This document shows, piece by piece, positions 5,543-5,557 of a stretch of DNA of 5,557 nt. Position 1 is the first letter of the stretch. Every line of letters begins with the position of its first letter. A model generated the notes under the pieces. That model was not told the origin of the DNA and did not search any database. It was given only the letters and a program-made list of their open reading frames with translations. The stretch lies in contig VGPQ01000111.1 of assembly GCA_016882555.1 (NCBI GenBank), positions 1 through 5,557 of the forward strand. Reading direction: 5' to 3'. This DNA comes from Cyanobacteria bacterium M_surface_7_m2_040 (GTDB lineage Bacteria > Cyanobacteriota > Cyanobacteriia > PCC-6307 > Cyanobiaceae). A program made the translations under genes and the position numbers.

Positions 5543-5557
5543 AGGAGAGAAAGGGTG
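5543..5557 (+). promoter_or_regulatory. Possible ribosome binding site and start codon of a gene running off the window
   Basis: AGGAG (5543-5547) is followed after 7 bases by GTG at 5555-5557, the last three bases given. The spacing is right for a Shine-Dalgarno start. A rival start, GTG at 5514, overlaps the stop of the duplicated tail (GTGA) and is open to the window end in a different frame. Nothing can be said about the product. Confidence 0.3.

Noticed and set aside
5295..5557. Plus-strand frame open from ATG 5295 to the window end
   Set aside because: No stop is found, but the product is low in hydrophobic structure, Arg/Lys/Asn-rich and unlike a protein family. It matters only as the extension that a 17-G tract would give.

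Overview
The window looks like chromosomal DNA of a GC-rich picocyanobacterium (the Synechococcus/Cyanobium group). This rests on the polA protein, whose N-terminal block and insertions resemble, from memory, the picocyanobacterial form. It also rests on the LysR-like regulator and small acidic protein, which have a picocyanobacterial feel. No database search was possible, so the lineage is an inference.

Layout. (1) 35-3082, plus strand: a complete DNA polymerase I gene with all three enzymatic domains and every catalytic motif intact. (2) 3096-3732, minus strand, convergent with polA and only 13 bp from it: a two-gene toxin-antitoxin operon. A FitA/VapB-like ribbon-helix-helix antitoxin overlaps a PIN-domain VapC/FitB-like toxin by 11 bp. 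Upstream of the antitoxin are two perfect tandem 11-bp copies, each holding an 8-bp palindrome, which is the expected shape of an autoregulatory operator. (3) 3812-4760, minus strand: a LysR-type regulator broken by one extra T, followed by an intrinsic terminator whose stem begins at the stop codon. The break has the form TTT TGA C, so a +1 programmed frameshift is an alternative to decay or sequencing error. (4) 4761-5037: a divergent intergenic region, AT-rich in the middle, with a T-N11-A dyad of the LysR-box type and a 30-codon leader ORF coupled to the next gene by TGATG. (5) 5038-5298, plus strand: a small acidic helical protein of unknown function. Its 3' end runs through an uninterrupted run of 16 G, a perfect hairpin and then a stop. 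(6) 5299-5557: mostly non-coding, with a diverged second copy of the small gene's C-terminal tail (5446-5517). A Shine-Dalgarno-like site and GTG at the last bases of the window may be the start of another gene.

How the parts fit. polA is housekeeping (repair and RNA-primer removal). Everything after it looks like an accessory patch: toxin-antitoxin pair, damaged regulator, hypermutable small gene and gene relic. The regulator and small gene are divergent and share a control region, so the regulator may have controlled the small gene. The G16 tract and tail duplication suggest that the small gene's C-terminus is variable or decaying. No tRNA, rRNA, CRISPR array or insertion sequence is visible.
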